Shown one piece after another: positions 25,201 through 40,200 of a stretch of 64,000 nucleotides of DNA; position 1 is the stretch's first letter, and every line of letters starts with the position of its first letter. A program made the translations under genes and the position numbers. Source of the stretch: Crotophaga sulcirostris. Taxonomy: Eukaryota; Chordata; Aves; Cuculiformes; Crotophagidae. Location of the stretch: the NCBI GenBank assembly GCA_013397455.1, contig VYZB01000145.1, positions 862,843 to 926,842 of the forward strand, read 5' to 3'. The notes beneath the pieces were generated by a model, which had not been told where the DNA came from, searched no databases, and saw only the letters and a list, made by a program, of their open reading frames with translations.

Positions 25201-28200
25201 AGCAGTTGTGTCTGATCTGTTATGGCCTCACACTGCTATAAATTTATTCACTTCAGTAGAGTGACTACTGACTTTCAGCAGTGCAATCTAGAGCAGGCTT
25301 TTGCTCATACCAAATTACCATATTTACAAAACTTGAATTGAAAACAAAATAAGCAGAAAGAGAAAAGGTTGATTTATTGCACTGGTTCTGAGTGAAAAAC
25401 CAAAATTCTATCTATATGTGAACATATGGATATAAATGGAAGACACATTTTTATAGGTGCCCTGTGAAGCATACTCTTTATGTATCAATAGAATATTGAT
25501 AATATAGTACTAATCTATTAGAAAATTTCAGCAAAGTCTTTCACAGCTGGATGTTCATATATATGCATATCAGTGTCTTTCTGGTGGTCATTAATGTGCA
25601 AATCTGTGCATTGCTTTTGACTCGTAGGCATACCCTCTGTTCATGTTACAGAAAGTATCAACAAGTGTCTCAAATTAATAAACAGGAGCCCACAATTTTG
25701 TGTTTACCTTGCCTAAGGTGAACACGTAGGATCTGACGTGGAGAATCTACGATCAGTGCAGAAGTGCTGAGCCAGACCTGTACTGGTGCACACCTGAGGC
25801 TTGTGAGCAGAGGGGAGGCAGAAGATATTATCAAAATGATAACACAGGTTTCCATCTGAATTGTGTCATTTCTGGTGCTGTGTTCTGCACAGCCAGAAAA
25901 CTATACTGTATTTAATATTAGTCTCTACTCCAAATCACTCCCGTAATCCCGCGCCTCGTTACCTTTTCCATTCGGTGTTGCTGCCTCACTGTTACTTTAT
26001 AATAAGGCAGTTTGTTAATCAAAGATCCAGTTCAACATCCATTAAAGTCAATGGATATATATCCTTTGATCCAAATGTCATCTCATAGTTTTTCATTTAT
26101 TCAGAGGTCTTTTATACCAATAAAATTCAATTTATTGAAATTAATTTCTCTATTCCCTTGGGCAATTTTAGCCATGAAAACACCATGCTTCATGAACAAC
26201 AATAACAACAACTGGTTATTTTTATTGCTTGTTTTTTTGTTGCTTTGTTTTGGAGTTTTGTGACAAAAGAAAATTAACTTGATTTAGTCTCAGATTATAG
26301 TTCTTAGGTGAGCCCAAAGGAACTAATATCAGCTTGGGGATCTGATTTGAAGAAAGTGTTTAGGACAAGAAAAGAATGAAGGAATACAAAAGAATAGTGC
26401 TTTCATAGCAAAACAGAGAATTTTCTCATTTTATTAATCATTCAGGCAAAACCTAGAGCTGATTTAATTAAAAGACTGTGCACCATTTCTACCTAAGATA
26501 AGATGACTTTACTAAAGTAAGCATGAAAAAAAGGGGCCACAACTGTATTCCTTAGCCTAGATTTCGTAGCATCTCGTTTATAAAGCAGGGTTGGACCCAG
26601 CCATGCTGGATCAAAACCTCCAAGGAAAACACAAGCATTGTCTAAACAAAATGGTGTTGGTGGTTGGTGTTGGTGGTTTGGCCACTGGAATGCGCTGCCC
26701 AGGGAGGTGGTGGAGTCGCCGACCCTTGATGTGTTTAAGGGAAGATTGGATGAGGCACTCAGTGCCATGGTTTAGGTGATGAGTTGGTGTTAGTGTTGGC
26801 TTATAGGTTGGACTTGATGATCTCAGAGGTCTCTTCCAACCTGGTTATGCTGTGAAACTGTGAAACTGGTTTGGCAGAAACCACAATGCTTTCCAGAGCA
26901 GATCTTGTCTCAATCTGGCGCGTTGCTGCACCACCTTCATCAGGGGGATTTCCACGCTACAAACCACAATGTAACGCAGGTCCCAAGCCTACAAGAAGGC
27001 AGAAGTTTCTTTCTAGAGACTTTCCAATCAGAGTAAAGAAATATAAAATGGAATAATCTTCTGGTAGTGCTATGCAAAGGAAGTAAGCAAAGTTTCAGTT
27101 TTCTAAACGCCGCACCGGAGCTTTCCACTGATTAGCTTGGCTTTTGACAAGATGTATTAGACCTATGGTGTCATTTGAAATATTACAGTCTATTTTAATA
27201 ACATGTCTCTCTCTTATATAAGTCTCCCAGTATTTTGGTGGTATTCCAATGTATCCTTGGATGCCTTACTGATTTTCTGTCCCGGTGTGTGAGATGAAAT
27301 GGTCAGCCATACAAAGAAGAGAATATCACATATTCTATTGCTAAGTGCCCTTGAACAATGTAATTTTTGAAATGAATTAATTTTATGAAAATAATTGCAA
27401 TAAGGAACAGAACATGAAATACAGCTTGCTCATTATGACAGCTAATGGTGTAAGGAGAATGAAAAATTATTCAGAACAAAATGTATATTCTTGGAGTCTT
27501 TCAATGTTATCACCAAAATCATATTCGTTACACTTTTTATTTCTTTTGTGGACCTTCTTGATGGCTAATTGTATCTTGAAGATCATCTGCTCTCTTTATT
27601 TCTCAGCCTTTTCAAATTCTTTCCAGTTTGCTATAAGGATAGGTTGGTTCCTATAGTCTTATTTTAATATTTGGATTCCTACTATGGGCCACTTTTGCTA
27701 CCTAAAGTAAGTTTCCTGTTGCTATAATAAATGGTGAGGAAAAATTCTGCTTTCAATTGCACAAGTGTACAAACTTGAATAAAATCTCAAATCAGTGGCC
27801 TTTCTCCAGAGTGAAGTTAAGTGGGTGCAAAGCTTCTCTTGTGGTGTTTATATATTTCATTAACTTTAGAAACACAATGTATGAACGTTATCAGATTAGT
27901 CAGTGAATTTCACAGCAGCAGAGGACACGTGGGCACTGTCATATTCTGACCTCCAAGCCTGGTTCTGCTGAGTACCAACCCAGTTTAGAGGGAAAAGGCT
28001 GCCTCCCTGTTAGACAAAAAAAAAAAAAAAAAGACCACAAAAGCCCCAAGAGCTTTCTTTTTCCATTTCATTTTTGTTGACTACTGCAGCAAGCATTACA
28101 AATACATGAAGAAAGAGGGAAAGCAGCAGAAACAAAATCCATCCATATAAGCCAAAGCCCTGTAGGCCCCCAGGGGCTGGAGAATGATGGTGTCTGCGAT

Positions 28201-31200
28201 GCTCTCTTTGCTTACACTGTCCTCCCACTTTCCTTGGACCAATTCTGCTAAAGACCATCTCCTTGGAGAGGATAGAAAACCAGAGAAATCGTAGGAAGGG
28301 TCAAAATTTAAAGCAAAATACCTTTTTGATGCTGAATGGTTTGGAGTGATGTTTTAGGCTTTTTTCTCTCCATTTCCTTTAAGTGAAATTAAAGAAGAAA
28401 GCAGCCTTTTTTGACACCTGCTATGAAGGCAGTTCTTGGTCCTTGATAATGCCTTTGTTTGAATGGAAGTTGCAGCTGCTTGGTAATTCTTGAGATGGAT
28501 GTATCATGCCAGCTTTTACCCCTAATTTATATTCTCACACAAACCTAAAGGGAGCTTACATTTTTAACTCGAGTGTTTGATTTCATTGTTCAAAGTTTTG
28601 TTCTTTTATAGTTTCTTTCTGGACAGGAATTAGATTAGAAAGAACTGCAGAGGATATCATCTGAAAAAGGCTTGTTGATTTCAGTGGAATTATACTGAGT
28701 TCTAAAAAATCAGGCCAAAACAGGGAAAAAAAAAACTTAGAAGAGAAGTGCATGCATTTAGTACTCCTCAGTCTTGCTTTGAAAAAGCTTTTAAAGTATG
28801 AGCTGCCTAAATTTTGCTCACACTCATTTCTTTTAGGCACATAAACATATTCTTTCCCAAACTATTAATCCAATTCACCTTTGCTCAGCTTCCTGCTAGT
28901 AAGGCTGGAATCAAGTTCATGAGACAATATCTGAGGCTGGTTATGGGTAGAGTCCTAAAAGCCATTCCTTTTCTATGTGTAATCATGGAAGGTGATGTAT
29001 ATAAAGGTGAAAACAATCATTTGTCATCCCAATCTATCTTAAAGATGATCTGTGCCTTGGGAATAAGGCAATATGGGCAGTTTTCCTCCTCATTAGCTAC
29101 TTTTTTTTGTATCTGCAGGGGCTGTCAGAAACATGCATTTAATAACACTCAACTCTCTGTGTTTTAATAAATAAAGCTGTGTGAATCTATAGAATATCAC
29201 AGGAATTGTGATTGTGCAGAAAATGCCTTTGGTGATGAACCATTCAACCTCCCGCTTGGGAGCTCTCAAAAATATTAAACAAAACCTAGAAGGGATTAAT
29301 CTGTGATGACTTTTTTGGTTTTTGCTTATCACATAGATATTTTTACATGAATATAAAATTCTGTGTTTTCCCCAGTTTTAGTTGGAAAAACAACCCTATT
29401 CTAGTTGGCCATTTCAGGCAGTGTATTACTGAGGCAATGGGAAAGTCCAGGGAGTGCATCTGTGGTTGGTTATCAGTATGAAACACCTTGAATGAATTGT
29501 GTAGCATCAGGAAAAGCAGATGACTTCAGCCATCCAAAAAGTGCAAGAAAATGCATTGCCTGCAGGCTCTTGCAGCTATTATAACATAGAAATAATTATG
29601 AAGAGGGGGGAAAAGTTCATCCATGTACATTTACTAAAATATCTGCCCATGACATCATTGAAAACATGCCTGAAAGTTCTAGCATAGTAGAGCCATTTCC
29701 CATAATGAATTTTGTTATGCCTTCTCCTATTTTCCCTGGACTCTGAAAATCTAGATCTACCTGCACTCCCATCGTCATAGTATCTGATCTTTTTGCAATT
29801 TCTGATTTTTTTTCCCTATTGTTATAAAAACCATTATACTGTTGCACAGGTGAGGAGCTTTAGGATGCTCAGAAGGACATAAAGCCACTGTCAGACTTAG
29901 GGGCTTCACTGCAGCCTTCAGTTAGAGGCTTATCTACAACTGGAGTGCATTGCTTGAGACACCACTGGCATTTGTATCATGCCAGGTTCAGCCAGCCATT
30001 CTTTTGTTTACTTTTTCAGCACAGCATTGCAGCTGGTAAGTGATGCCTGGCTTTACCTGGTATTCCAGAAACCTTGCCCAGAAATCTGTGCATAATGGGT
30101 CAGTGCCCTCCTTAAACTGAAGGAGTTAAAGCCTCATGTGCTGATTCACGTCGGGAACAGGCTAAAAAATAATAAGTGTGTGCTGTGAGCAACCTATTGA
30201 AGTTGGGCCACAATGCAACCAGGAGGGCATGGGTCCCTGAGTCAGAAAGGAATCAGATTGTTTCAGGTGATAGGGAGTGTGGCTGACCAAGAATGAGGAC
30301 TTCTATGCTAGTCTTTACTTTCAGGATTCGTTTTTTTGTTGAAGAGATGCTGAACAGCAGGTTGGACTCAAGGTGACAGTGGTTGCTCTTTTTGGTACTC
30401 AACTTGTACTTCACTGGCACAACTTCCCAGGGAAGCAGTCACAGCACTCAGTCTGCCAGTATTCCAGAGGCATTTGGGCAATGCCCTCAGTCACACGGTG
30501 TGAGTGCTGGGAGTGCCCTGTGCAGGGATGGGAGTTGGACTCGATGAGCCTTGTGGGTCCCTTCCAGCTCAGGGCGTTCCATGATTCCGTGATTCTATGT
30601 ACATAAGGTCTGTCAGAGCTGATTGTTTTCTGTTCAAGATCCTCAGGTTATCCATCCTTGTATATTGAATAGCATCTAGCTATTTTAGGTACCTGAACGC
30701 AGTGTCTATACTCTTTTATAGCTGTCCCTGGCCTGCTTTGCTGACTCTCAGATAATTCCTGGGCACAGTTCAGGAGCTGGCGCGACATCGGTTCTATTGC
30801 TGGAAGGAATTTGTGTGTGGTCTCCTGTCTTGGTGCTTGAGAAGGCTTAACATTACGAAGGTGGGACATTCCCTGCCAGATGGCCTCACTGCCAGAGAAC
30901 AGTGCTGGCACATTTAGTTTACTAGGGTTGCTATGGCTTCAGGGGTCTTAAGCACAGTCTTTAGTTAATTCTGAGTCGGCTGAGTGTGTGCCAGGCTCAC
31001 CTCGAGCAAGGCAGGTGAGACACAGGTGCCTCAGCAGGACTTTTATGGCTCACTCCTGGAGCTGAATTCTTAAATGTAGCTACTTTGGGATCCTTTTTTC
31101 TTTTTCTGATGTTGCATTTATTGGGTTTACCATGGGCACAGACCATGAATGAGCTTGAAGACTAGCTCTCCTAGTGTTTTGCCTGATAACATTGCCATCA

Positions 31201-34200
31201 CCATCATTTCGTTCCTTTTTTATTCTGTATTAACAGAAACACATGCTTGAGTGTACCTGTTGTTTCTGTCACAGGAAAATGTTCTTCTGCATACTGGGAT
31301 CGCAGTTGGCAGTAACACTTTGCTCTGTCAGCCAGCAGGAGAAAAGGCAGTCTCTTTTTACCCCCCCTCATATACACTTCTAGTAGTGACAGAAATACCT
31401 TTACCTGCCTCTCTGGAAAAGGCTGGTTGGCTAGACTGGAAGCAGGCATGCAATGGCCAAGCACCAAAGCACCCAACTGCTCCATGATACAAGTCCCAGC
31501 ATGTGCAGGCACCTCCTGAATGCCAGGGAGAACCCGTAACACTGGGAAGTGTGCATCCGGGTCCACAAACAGGGCTAAAACCTGACAAATGCCAGCTCCC
31601 TCTTGAATACCTCTGGTACTCACTTGTGTGCCAACCCGAGTAAAGTAAGAATTTACGCTTTGCTTTCTTTTGTTAGTGCTGCAAAGTCATGCAGCTTGCC
31701 AAAGATTAGAGGGGTTCCTCCTGGCTGAGTCATTCTTTACAACAGAACTGTGAGCGCTGAGTGCGGTGTTTTATTGTGGTGATATATGAGACAGGAGGAA
31801 AACAGCTTGACTTTCAAACTTCAAGCAGGAGTTTGCAGTGCTAGCAATTAGGAAGAAGGCATTTGTACACGTGAACTGCAAGTCTTATCTGGACATCACT
31901 GTGAGATGTTCATCTGGGGACCTTATGACGTTGTTTCACCAAGGCACAGATGAAGTCTAACAGCTATTTAGGTCCTTGTTGTGTGAAACTTCACAATTCT
32001 GGTAATAGATCAGCCGGTCTGTTTGTAAAAGGAGGGAAGGAAGAGTATTTATTTCCTCCCAAAGGAACTGCTACAAACTATTTTCTTTATCAGAAGAACA
32101 CCTTTTTCCTGAATGTTATCTCTTTGACATTTGTTCTGTGTAACCTAATGAGGGCAGGTGGAACACCGTGGGAATGAGTTATTGTTGATTTGATATAATT
32201 TTAACTTTTGTTTCAAGCCAGCACATGGAGTTGGTATTTTGAGCCTTCATTTTGCTTATTGGTGACCTTGGGCTATTTTATAGTCAATAAGAAGGAAAAA
32301 AAAAATAGTGCTTTGTTTTACTGCTAGGCTGTTAAGTGGCTCAAAGTCTTATCTAGAGAATGTGATGAAGTTTTTATATATTTTTTTCCTTCTGTGAGCA
32401 TCAGAGTGTGTTGCTTGGTCTCCCCAAAGGCTGAGCTTTCTGCATGAGGGAAGGTTCCAGGAATCCCCCCTCAAAATGTTTTTTTGACATGGCCATGCCC
32501 AGCAGATGGGCTTCCCTCTGCCAAAGGCTGTGGAAACCTGTTGCTCCACCGATGTCAGTGATATTGGTGTGGGGTTTGATCTTCCTCCGAGTGGAGGCAG
32601 CGCTGTGCATGTGGTGAATCCCAGCGATGAGGAGAGAAGCTCATGCATCCTCAGCTCTGCTCACCCTTCTCCTGTGGCCAGCCTGCTTTAATTTACTTTC
32701 TTGACACTAAACAATTAATTATGAGGGATTAACCTGAGTGTTACAAATGATCACCATGGAAAGTAAAGCCATAAAAAGTAAAGATTTAACCTTATCTGTG
32801 CCCAGATGTGGCCTCTTCCCATCCTGCCATGGTTGTGTTAAACTCTGGATCAGACAGAATACAAGGTTGTAGAGTATCAAGGGTCAGGGAATACTTTGAC
32901 ATGGTCACTTGAATATTAATGGAGGAACATCCATGGTCTGTCTACATGTCCCTAATAGTTTACATGGTACTATAATACCAAACCCTGGATGAAGGTGAAT
33001 CCCCAGTGCTGCTGCTCTGTCCGGATCAGGTGCCAGTATCTCTCGCAACAAGAAGCAAAACTGGTTTAGCTCAGCCTGCCAGAATCAGGGGAGAGGCAGG
33101 GGAGGATCCCAGTATTCCCATAGTCTGGGAAGTGCTGGTGCAGCTCTGAAGTGTCATATGGTGTATTAGCATGTACCAACCCATCTCAGCCACTGAAAAT
33201 AAGTGTTTATTTGTCTTCATCAAGAGTGCTTAAATATTAGAAGTTACAGGTTTTCCCTTATAATATAAATTGCTATTAGAAACATAATTTAATTGTTACT
33301 TATTTAATTGATGACAATTGCACTTAATCTGTGTGGCAAAAGATAATATCTGTGGAAGTCAAAAGGCATTTGCACAGAAGTTTAACTTGGTGATAAACAG
33401 CTTCCTATATGAGATGACACACCAGAGCTGCAAATACTGTCCCGTCTTTAAAGACGAAAAATTCTGGTTTAGCTGCAAGGGGGGGAAAATAAGTGGAAGA
33501 GAATTTTCTGTTTCCTTTCTTTTGGCATTGAATTGGAAAGCATTCTGGAATGTGATTGTAAAAATTAGAAGGGTCGCTTAAAATGCAGTAAAAAAGTAGT
33601 AATAGTTTAGGAAGTTTAATTTTCAGTTCTTATAGTATGGATACCTTAAAATTACTCATAAAATCGTCATCGATTCATAGGTAGGCGGTGTTAAAGAACA
33701 TAAGGCATCAGCAGAGAATCCAGTCAGACTTTGTGTATATCGTAGGTTGTTATATTTTACTGAATTACTCCCAAACTGAGCCCAGTGGCTTTCATTTCAC
33801 TGAGACATAACTGGTGTTTGGCAAAAGCAGAAAGTATCCTCACAGTACCCATTTCAAATTATGGAATTATTAGTTTCCTTATTATATAGATGGGGTATAG
33901 AGTAGTTCAGGGGACCATTGGAAGGTCTTTCTGGATGCCGCGTGCTCTACCAGGAGGCTCTTTTCTTGGGGAAAAAAAAAAAAGGAAACACCACTGGAAC
34001 TTAAGATGTCAGTAACTCCTTCCCCATAAAACTGACTTCTCCTGACACTAGTGGTGATAATGAGAATTTGACGATTGTTCTGTGACTTGTGTGATATTTT
34101 CGGTCCTGGCTGGAACATATTAAAAAGCTGTTTTGAAGATAGAGGATACATTACTGTGATCACACTAGCAGAAAAGTTCAAAATCTGTCCTTGCTCTCTA

Positions 34201-37200
34201 AAAGTACTGAATTTCCTGAAGAAAACTGATGTGTTAGCATAGGCAAAATTATCCAAACCGTGTGCCAGAAGTGAAATTCACATTGCCTTGCTCATGTAAG
34301 AAGATGTAAATTTTGTTTATAAATGAAATATCAAAAGCCAAATCATGATTGTTGCTGTAGTCATAGTATCACAGTATCACAGGATTACAAGGTTGGAAAG
34401 GACCTCTGAGATCATCGAGTCCAACCTATAACCCAACACCAACACCAACCCATCAGCTAAACCCTGGCACTGAGTGCCTCATCCAATCTCCTCTTAAACA
34501 CCTCCCCAGTCAGCGACTCCACCACCTCCCTGGGCAGCGCATTCCCATGGCCAATCACCCTTTCAGGGAAGAACTTTTTCCTAATATCAAGCCTAAACCT
34601 CCCCTGACGAAGCTTGAGTCCATGCCCTCTAGTTCTGTCACTGTCACCTGAGAGAAGAGACCAACCTCGTTGGTTTCTATGATTCTATGGATACCTGGTC
34701 TGATGCTGGAATGGAACTGTGAGGTGATTCCTTGTATGGCATCAAGTGTGGCAGTACCAAAGTAATCTATCAAATATTTTTGAAAAATTTGAACCGGCCG
34801 AATTAATTTCAGCATGCCCTGCGCTCTGCATCACTGGTACCCAGGAGCTTTAGTGCCAGGACTGCTGTGCTGTTGAAGCACAATCTTAGCTGCACAGTTG
34901 ACAGCATTGAGAGTGGTGCTGCAGTGCAGTTGGTAGCACCAACATACACAGAGAAGACCTTTTTCAATATTGCTGCCATTAAGAACTTCAAATGAATGGC
35001 TGCATTTGAAAGACTTCCCAGAAAATACTTTTCCTTTTCTGCTGACAGCTCAGTTGTTACTTATCTAAGTAGTCTGTGGATTAAGTAATTTGACAACCTT
35101 TGAAAGGTTTCTTTTTGTGAAACAATTGTGTGCTATTGCTCTCTGCTTTTTCCATTTCCCCTGTATAACTAACCCAGAAGTTAAGGCAGACCTATCAAGA
35201 CACACAGTGAGAGCAGCCAGCAGCCTTACCAAGGAGTGGGTTGTGATGCTGGGGCACCTCAGTTCCTGCTGCAGGATGGGCTTGTGAGAGGCTGGGGAGG
35301 AAAAAAGAGAATCAAGGAAAGGGTTAAGAAGATTGGGTTTTCCTGTTTGCTTTTTAGCTCGCTTCTTCACATACATGGAGAAAGAGGGAGCCTGGGTCTG
35401 AGTCATTTCACAGCCCAGCAGATTGGAGCAGAGGGCTTCCAGCTGGGGTGCAGCATTGTGTGTTGCAGGGCAGTTGGATAACCCAGTGTCTAATTTCTGA
35501 AGGTGGCAGGCAGATTGGACAATCCCATTTTTCCAGCTGCAGCGCGACTGTCGGTTTGGTTTGGTACTCCTCCAGCTTTCTGCCTGTGCTGTGCTGCAGT
35601 TTCAGGGGCTGTGAGAAGAGCCTGGGCTGTCCCCATCTGGCCCTGGCCCCCATGCTGGGGCACTTTTCCCTCTGGAGGGGTGACGTTAGGTTTGTTCCCC
35701 CAGGGAGTGCCTCCCCAGCACCACCAGACCCCCGGGCACGGGTGTCAGCGGGTGGTGGTTGGCAGTGCCATCGGTGCCCCCGCCGCACTGCAAGGTGTAG
35801 TCCTTCTGGGAAGCTGGGACAGCGGGCGCCGGGGTGTTGGGCTTCCACCTGACCGTCAGATCCACCCACCTGAAATCCCAGCTCTGTTTTCTGTATGGCA
35901 GAACAGCTCGAGTACACTGTGTCAGTCAGAGGCAAAGTATTGATTTTGCTGTACCTGAATAGAATTCTTAACAGAAAAACAAACCTTATCTTGGTGTTTT
36001 GGGTTTTTTTCTCGCTTGACTTTTGTGCCTGGGTTTCTGTGCTCACTAGATTATATTTGATCCATGTGAAGTACAGAGCTATAGCTTGATTTTTAAGATG
36101 AGCATGACCCAGGCTCCAATCTGTGCAGGCACAATTTCAGCACCAGTAAATAATTTTGCCCTTGTTTTATTGCCTGTATTTAATTGAAGTGCAAAGTATT
36201 AATTTCCTTCCTACCTACAAATCAGAGAATCAGATGGGCAGTTATTACATTTTTCTGGGGCAACTATCAGGAACCATACCCTACTACATCAGCATTTCTA
36301 AAAAGATTCAAAATGGACCTTATCCACAATTCACTAGGCCAAGGGCAACTAGCCTGATCCAAAGTGTATCCTTATTTATTTTGAAGATGTTGTTGTGAAT
36401 TAAGTTTATTAAAAAAGTGTTTTAATAATAGGTATAGTATAAATTAATTGTGTTACTAATTGCATTGTTATGAAAACAATTTAAGTGTCGTTAACGCACA
36501 CGTTATCAATACTTAAAAGCATCCTCGCCTGATGGTGATAATACAGCTTCACTCGTGGATGATCTATGACTGCAAGCATTAAATACTCTCTACTTTAAAG
36601 TCATTAATCCCTACTTTCTTTGAATACGTTTAATTAAAAAGTTCCATTTTCCGGTAATTGCTGTTTTTATATAACCCTGAAATGGAGTTTTATTGAGGCA
36701 CAAGGTCTTTTATATAAACATCCATCTGTCCACAGCGTAACAGTGCTGGGACAAGTTTGGTGGATTGGGGAGAAGTAGAGAGATTACAGAAGACTCCGTG
36801 TCCCTGTAAGAACTGTGAACTTTTGTCCTCTGTGTAACGGCTCTGGAGGATTTTTGCTTTCATAATTTTGGTACCAAACAAGGGAATTGCAGAGTCAATA
36901 GGAGAGAAAATCATGAAACAATGGGTTTAGTGTTGAGTGAAGTTGCTTTATTAGTTTATAAAGAAAAGTTCCCTCCTTATTCCTTTTTTCCTATGTCAAA
37001 CTCTGCTCTGCAAAGCATCATCTGCTTCTTACATTGTTCCTCTCTATTTGACTGCAGAATAAAGCAAACCTCACTTGAATATGTAAAAATACACACACAC
37101 ACATATATATATATGCTTCAGGCTGAGAGATATCAAAATAAATGAGAAAATACGTTGGTATTAATAAGGTTGGCATTCAAAAAGTATGAAATAAATACGT

Positions 37201-40200
37201 GGAAGTTTGCTGGCTTATTAATCATTCCATTCTAAGTGGTGTTTTTACTTTCATTGCTCTAACATCTAACCACAGCTCATTGGCTAAAGGCCAAGCCAGC
37301 TCTTGCATTGGCACATTACCATGCGGTGTAGTTCTGCACTTCTCTTCCATTTATTAATGCTGCAGACTTCCTACAATTCAGGCTAAAAATAGAACTGGTT
37401 ATGTGAAAAACACTGCATTTGTGCTTGAGCTGCAGTATAGAAACAAGAGGATTTTGTATGGATGGGGAAAGAGACTCATGGCACAGAAGAACTAGCTGCT
37501 CGTACTCGGGGAAAAAGCTTTCTTTTTCCATGGCTGTAAATAAGATTAGAGTTGCTATGTACACATTAGTCTGAAGGATGAATCATAGTTGTGGTGTTGC
37601 CTCAGTATGCATGAATCTTCACATGTATCTATTATATGAAGGAAAGCTGATTTCTTGTAAGAGGAAACCTGAAAATAGTGCAATGTACAAAAGTGAATTT
37701 GTAAAATCAATTGCAAAGGTGAGGTTTTGTTTTCCAGCATGAAGAGCGTCTTCATCTGTGGCACATGTTTTGAAGTATGGTCAAAAAACTATGCATTCAA
37801 CTAAAAACTCAGCCTCACCACTCAATTTTTAGAGTGGCATTTTGGCCAGCCATACCCTCTCCTGTTGTCCTGCATTCAGTATTTGCTGTCTCCAGACCAC
37901 TTCATCATGAAAGCATTCCTAAACTTATTTCCAAGTTGTAATACAGCTGCACAGTAGATTGTCAGCATTCAAATGCAGTCCCTACACCCTTGATCTTTTT
38001 TATAATGCTGTGATTTGTTTTGGATCAGCAGTAGGTTTGAACAAGACAAACAGCTTCCCGGATTCCATCTAAACCTAAAGGAGCTGCCAGGGACACAGGT
38101 GAAGAGTGACAGTGGATGCATTTCATAGTCACAATGAAAAGCAGCAAAACTGATAAGGTCTCATTGTTGCACAAATAGAAAAAGCTAACGGTTTGCATAT
38201 CAGAAATATCAGGTGTTCGGATTTGACTCAGAACTGCTGAACAGGAGCTTGTTTGCCTTTGGAGAAATAGAGAGGAAGGAAATGTCGCGCAGCAACATCA
38301 CATGTGATAGTGATGGGAGATGGCAAACAGGGAAATAGACCTTTCCCATGCTGTTTCCTAAAGATACTGTTTGGACTTGCTGTAGTGGCGGATTATTGAG
38401 GAATTCTGATTAATAAACATCTGAACTTGGCAAAGAATAAGAGAGGAATGAACCTCTTCTGAAGGGCACAGCAGCCTCCAAGGTCACCCTTGTTTTGTTC
38501 TTAACTCAGTACTCACTGTACTTACTGTGTAAGAAATAAAATTGGTGATTGTGTTAGGAGCAAAGGCAAAATAATGGAATGAGAATAAATTGTAAGCTGT
38601 ATGATTTTTGAACTATCTAGAGAAAATGAAATTAAGAAGGCTTTTAAATGTCATGTGCTTTGCGCCAGGCCACCGGAACACAGTGAGGTAAAATAACAGC
38701 TACTGGGTTTGATTCATAACCTATAATTGGATGTAGAAAAAGAGAAATTAGTTCACAGGACAAGGCTCAAGTAAAAAATATTTGTGCTTAGTTCCTCCTC
38801 TTAATTACTATAGACCAGCTTTAACCCCCACGTAATGGTGGAACTCCATCCAAATCCAGCATAGGCTGAAATCAATGGATCTGTTCCGATTTACATTAAA
38901 ATTTAATTTTGTCCTGACAAGCTCACTGAAATTGATACTTGGTGCAATATCAACTGCAGTGTAAAGGATCATATCATGCAGTCAACATGATGCACTTTGC
39001 AATATAATTTAACACTAATGTTAAATTAAATCACAAAGATAAATTTTATGGTCTCTTTTAAAATCATTTAAGAGCTTAATTCTGATCTGAGATGTGTAAG
39101 ACAAATCTTGACTATTGATCGTTGAATATACAGGTAGTTGTGAGAGAGGAATCACACCATGTGATGGGCTGTATGACACTTTTCATTATGATAGAGGCTC
39201 GTGATTTGATGTATCGACCCTTTGCTGCAGTTAGGGTCTCTGCTCAGGAAGGTTCAAGCAGAAGGTTCAGTGCAGGAAACAACAATCTATGTACTTTGGA
39301 TGAGGCCAGATTGCACCAGGAGGTCCATAAGGAAGACTTACCTGGTGAATTATTTAGATTCTGGGTTTTCACAGCCTTCAGAACTAAGCCCATCAAGAGG
39401 AAGATGAGACTTCTCCTGCAAATCTTTTATTTTCATTACCTGAGCAACAGCAACTGGATGCACTTTGCCTCTGCCACTGGGACTCCAGAAATACCTGCTT
39501 TTGTGTTATTGAAACCCATTGCCCTGCCTTTGCCCGATTTGTCATCAGGATAAAAGGAAGGGAACTGGATAACTTTCCCTGTTCAGTTTGGTGTGGGGAG
39601 TAGGAAGGAGCCCAGCTGCTGCAAACAACATTAAAAGTTCATAAGACTTGTGTGTTGCCATTGAAAGAGTTTCTTCAAAAAGTCTCCTCATTGTAGAGGG
39701 TAAGAAGGAAAAAAAGTGTTTACTGAAAGGACGTTCTTTAAATGGCTGGGTAAGAGAGGAAGAGTGAATAATTTAAAGTTGCAAAGTTCTTGCAAAGAGT
39801 CAAAAAATATAGATCTGTTTAACAAACGGTATTAAAACTTCAAAGAGAGAGGCAAAAATACAAACAATAGAGCTCCTTTCTAAACCCATAAACTTTAGAT
39901 CTAAATAGGAAAAAAAAAAGCAAAATCACAAGGAAAGCAAAAAGAGCTATTTTTTTAAAAAGTCTGAGGAGGGAGGGTTATCAAATACTTACAGCACTGA
40001 CTGGGAGGCCTGAAACATTTTTTTGATGCTTAAGAATATTGTGAAACAGAATTCCTTCCAGCACATGCTGTAATGGTGAGCATGGTGCCAAAGTGGTAAC
40101 TAAATAAGGCAGATGAGAGGCTCATCTCCACAAATCCAGCTCCAGCAGCAGTGCTTCCCCTCGGTGGGGAGAGGAGAGAGAGGAGAGCACCTCTGCCCAG

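Noticed and set aside
28016..28032. Poly-A run as the tail of a processed pseudogene
   Set aside because: No spliced-gene remnant or poly(A) signal was recognised immediately upstream.
35408..36046. 212-codon minus-strand ORF
   Set aside because: It spans the CpG-rich patch where stops are rare, overlaps long ORFs on the other strand, and shows no recognisable motif or splice context.
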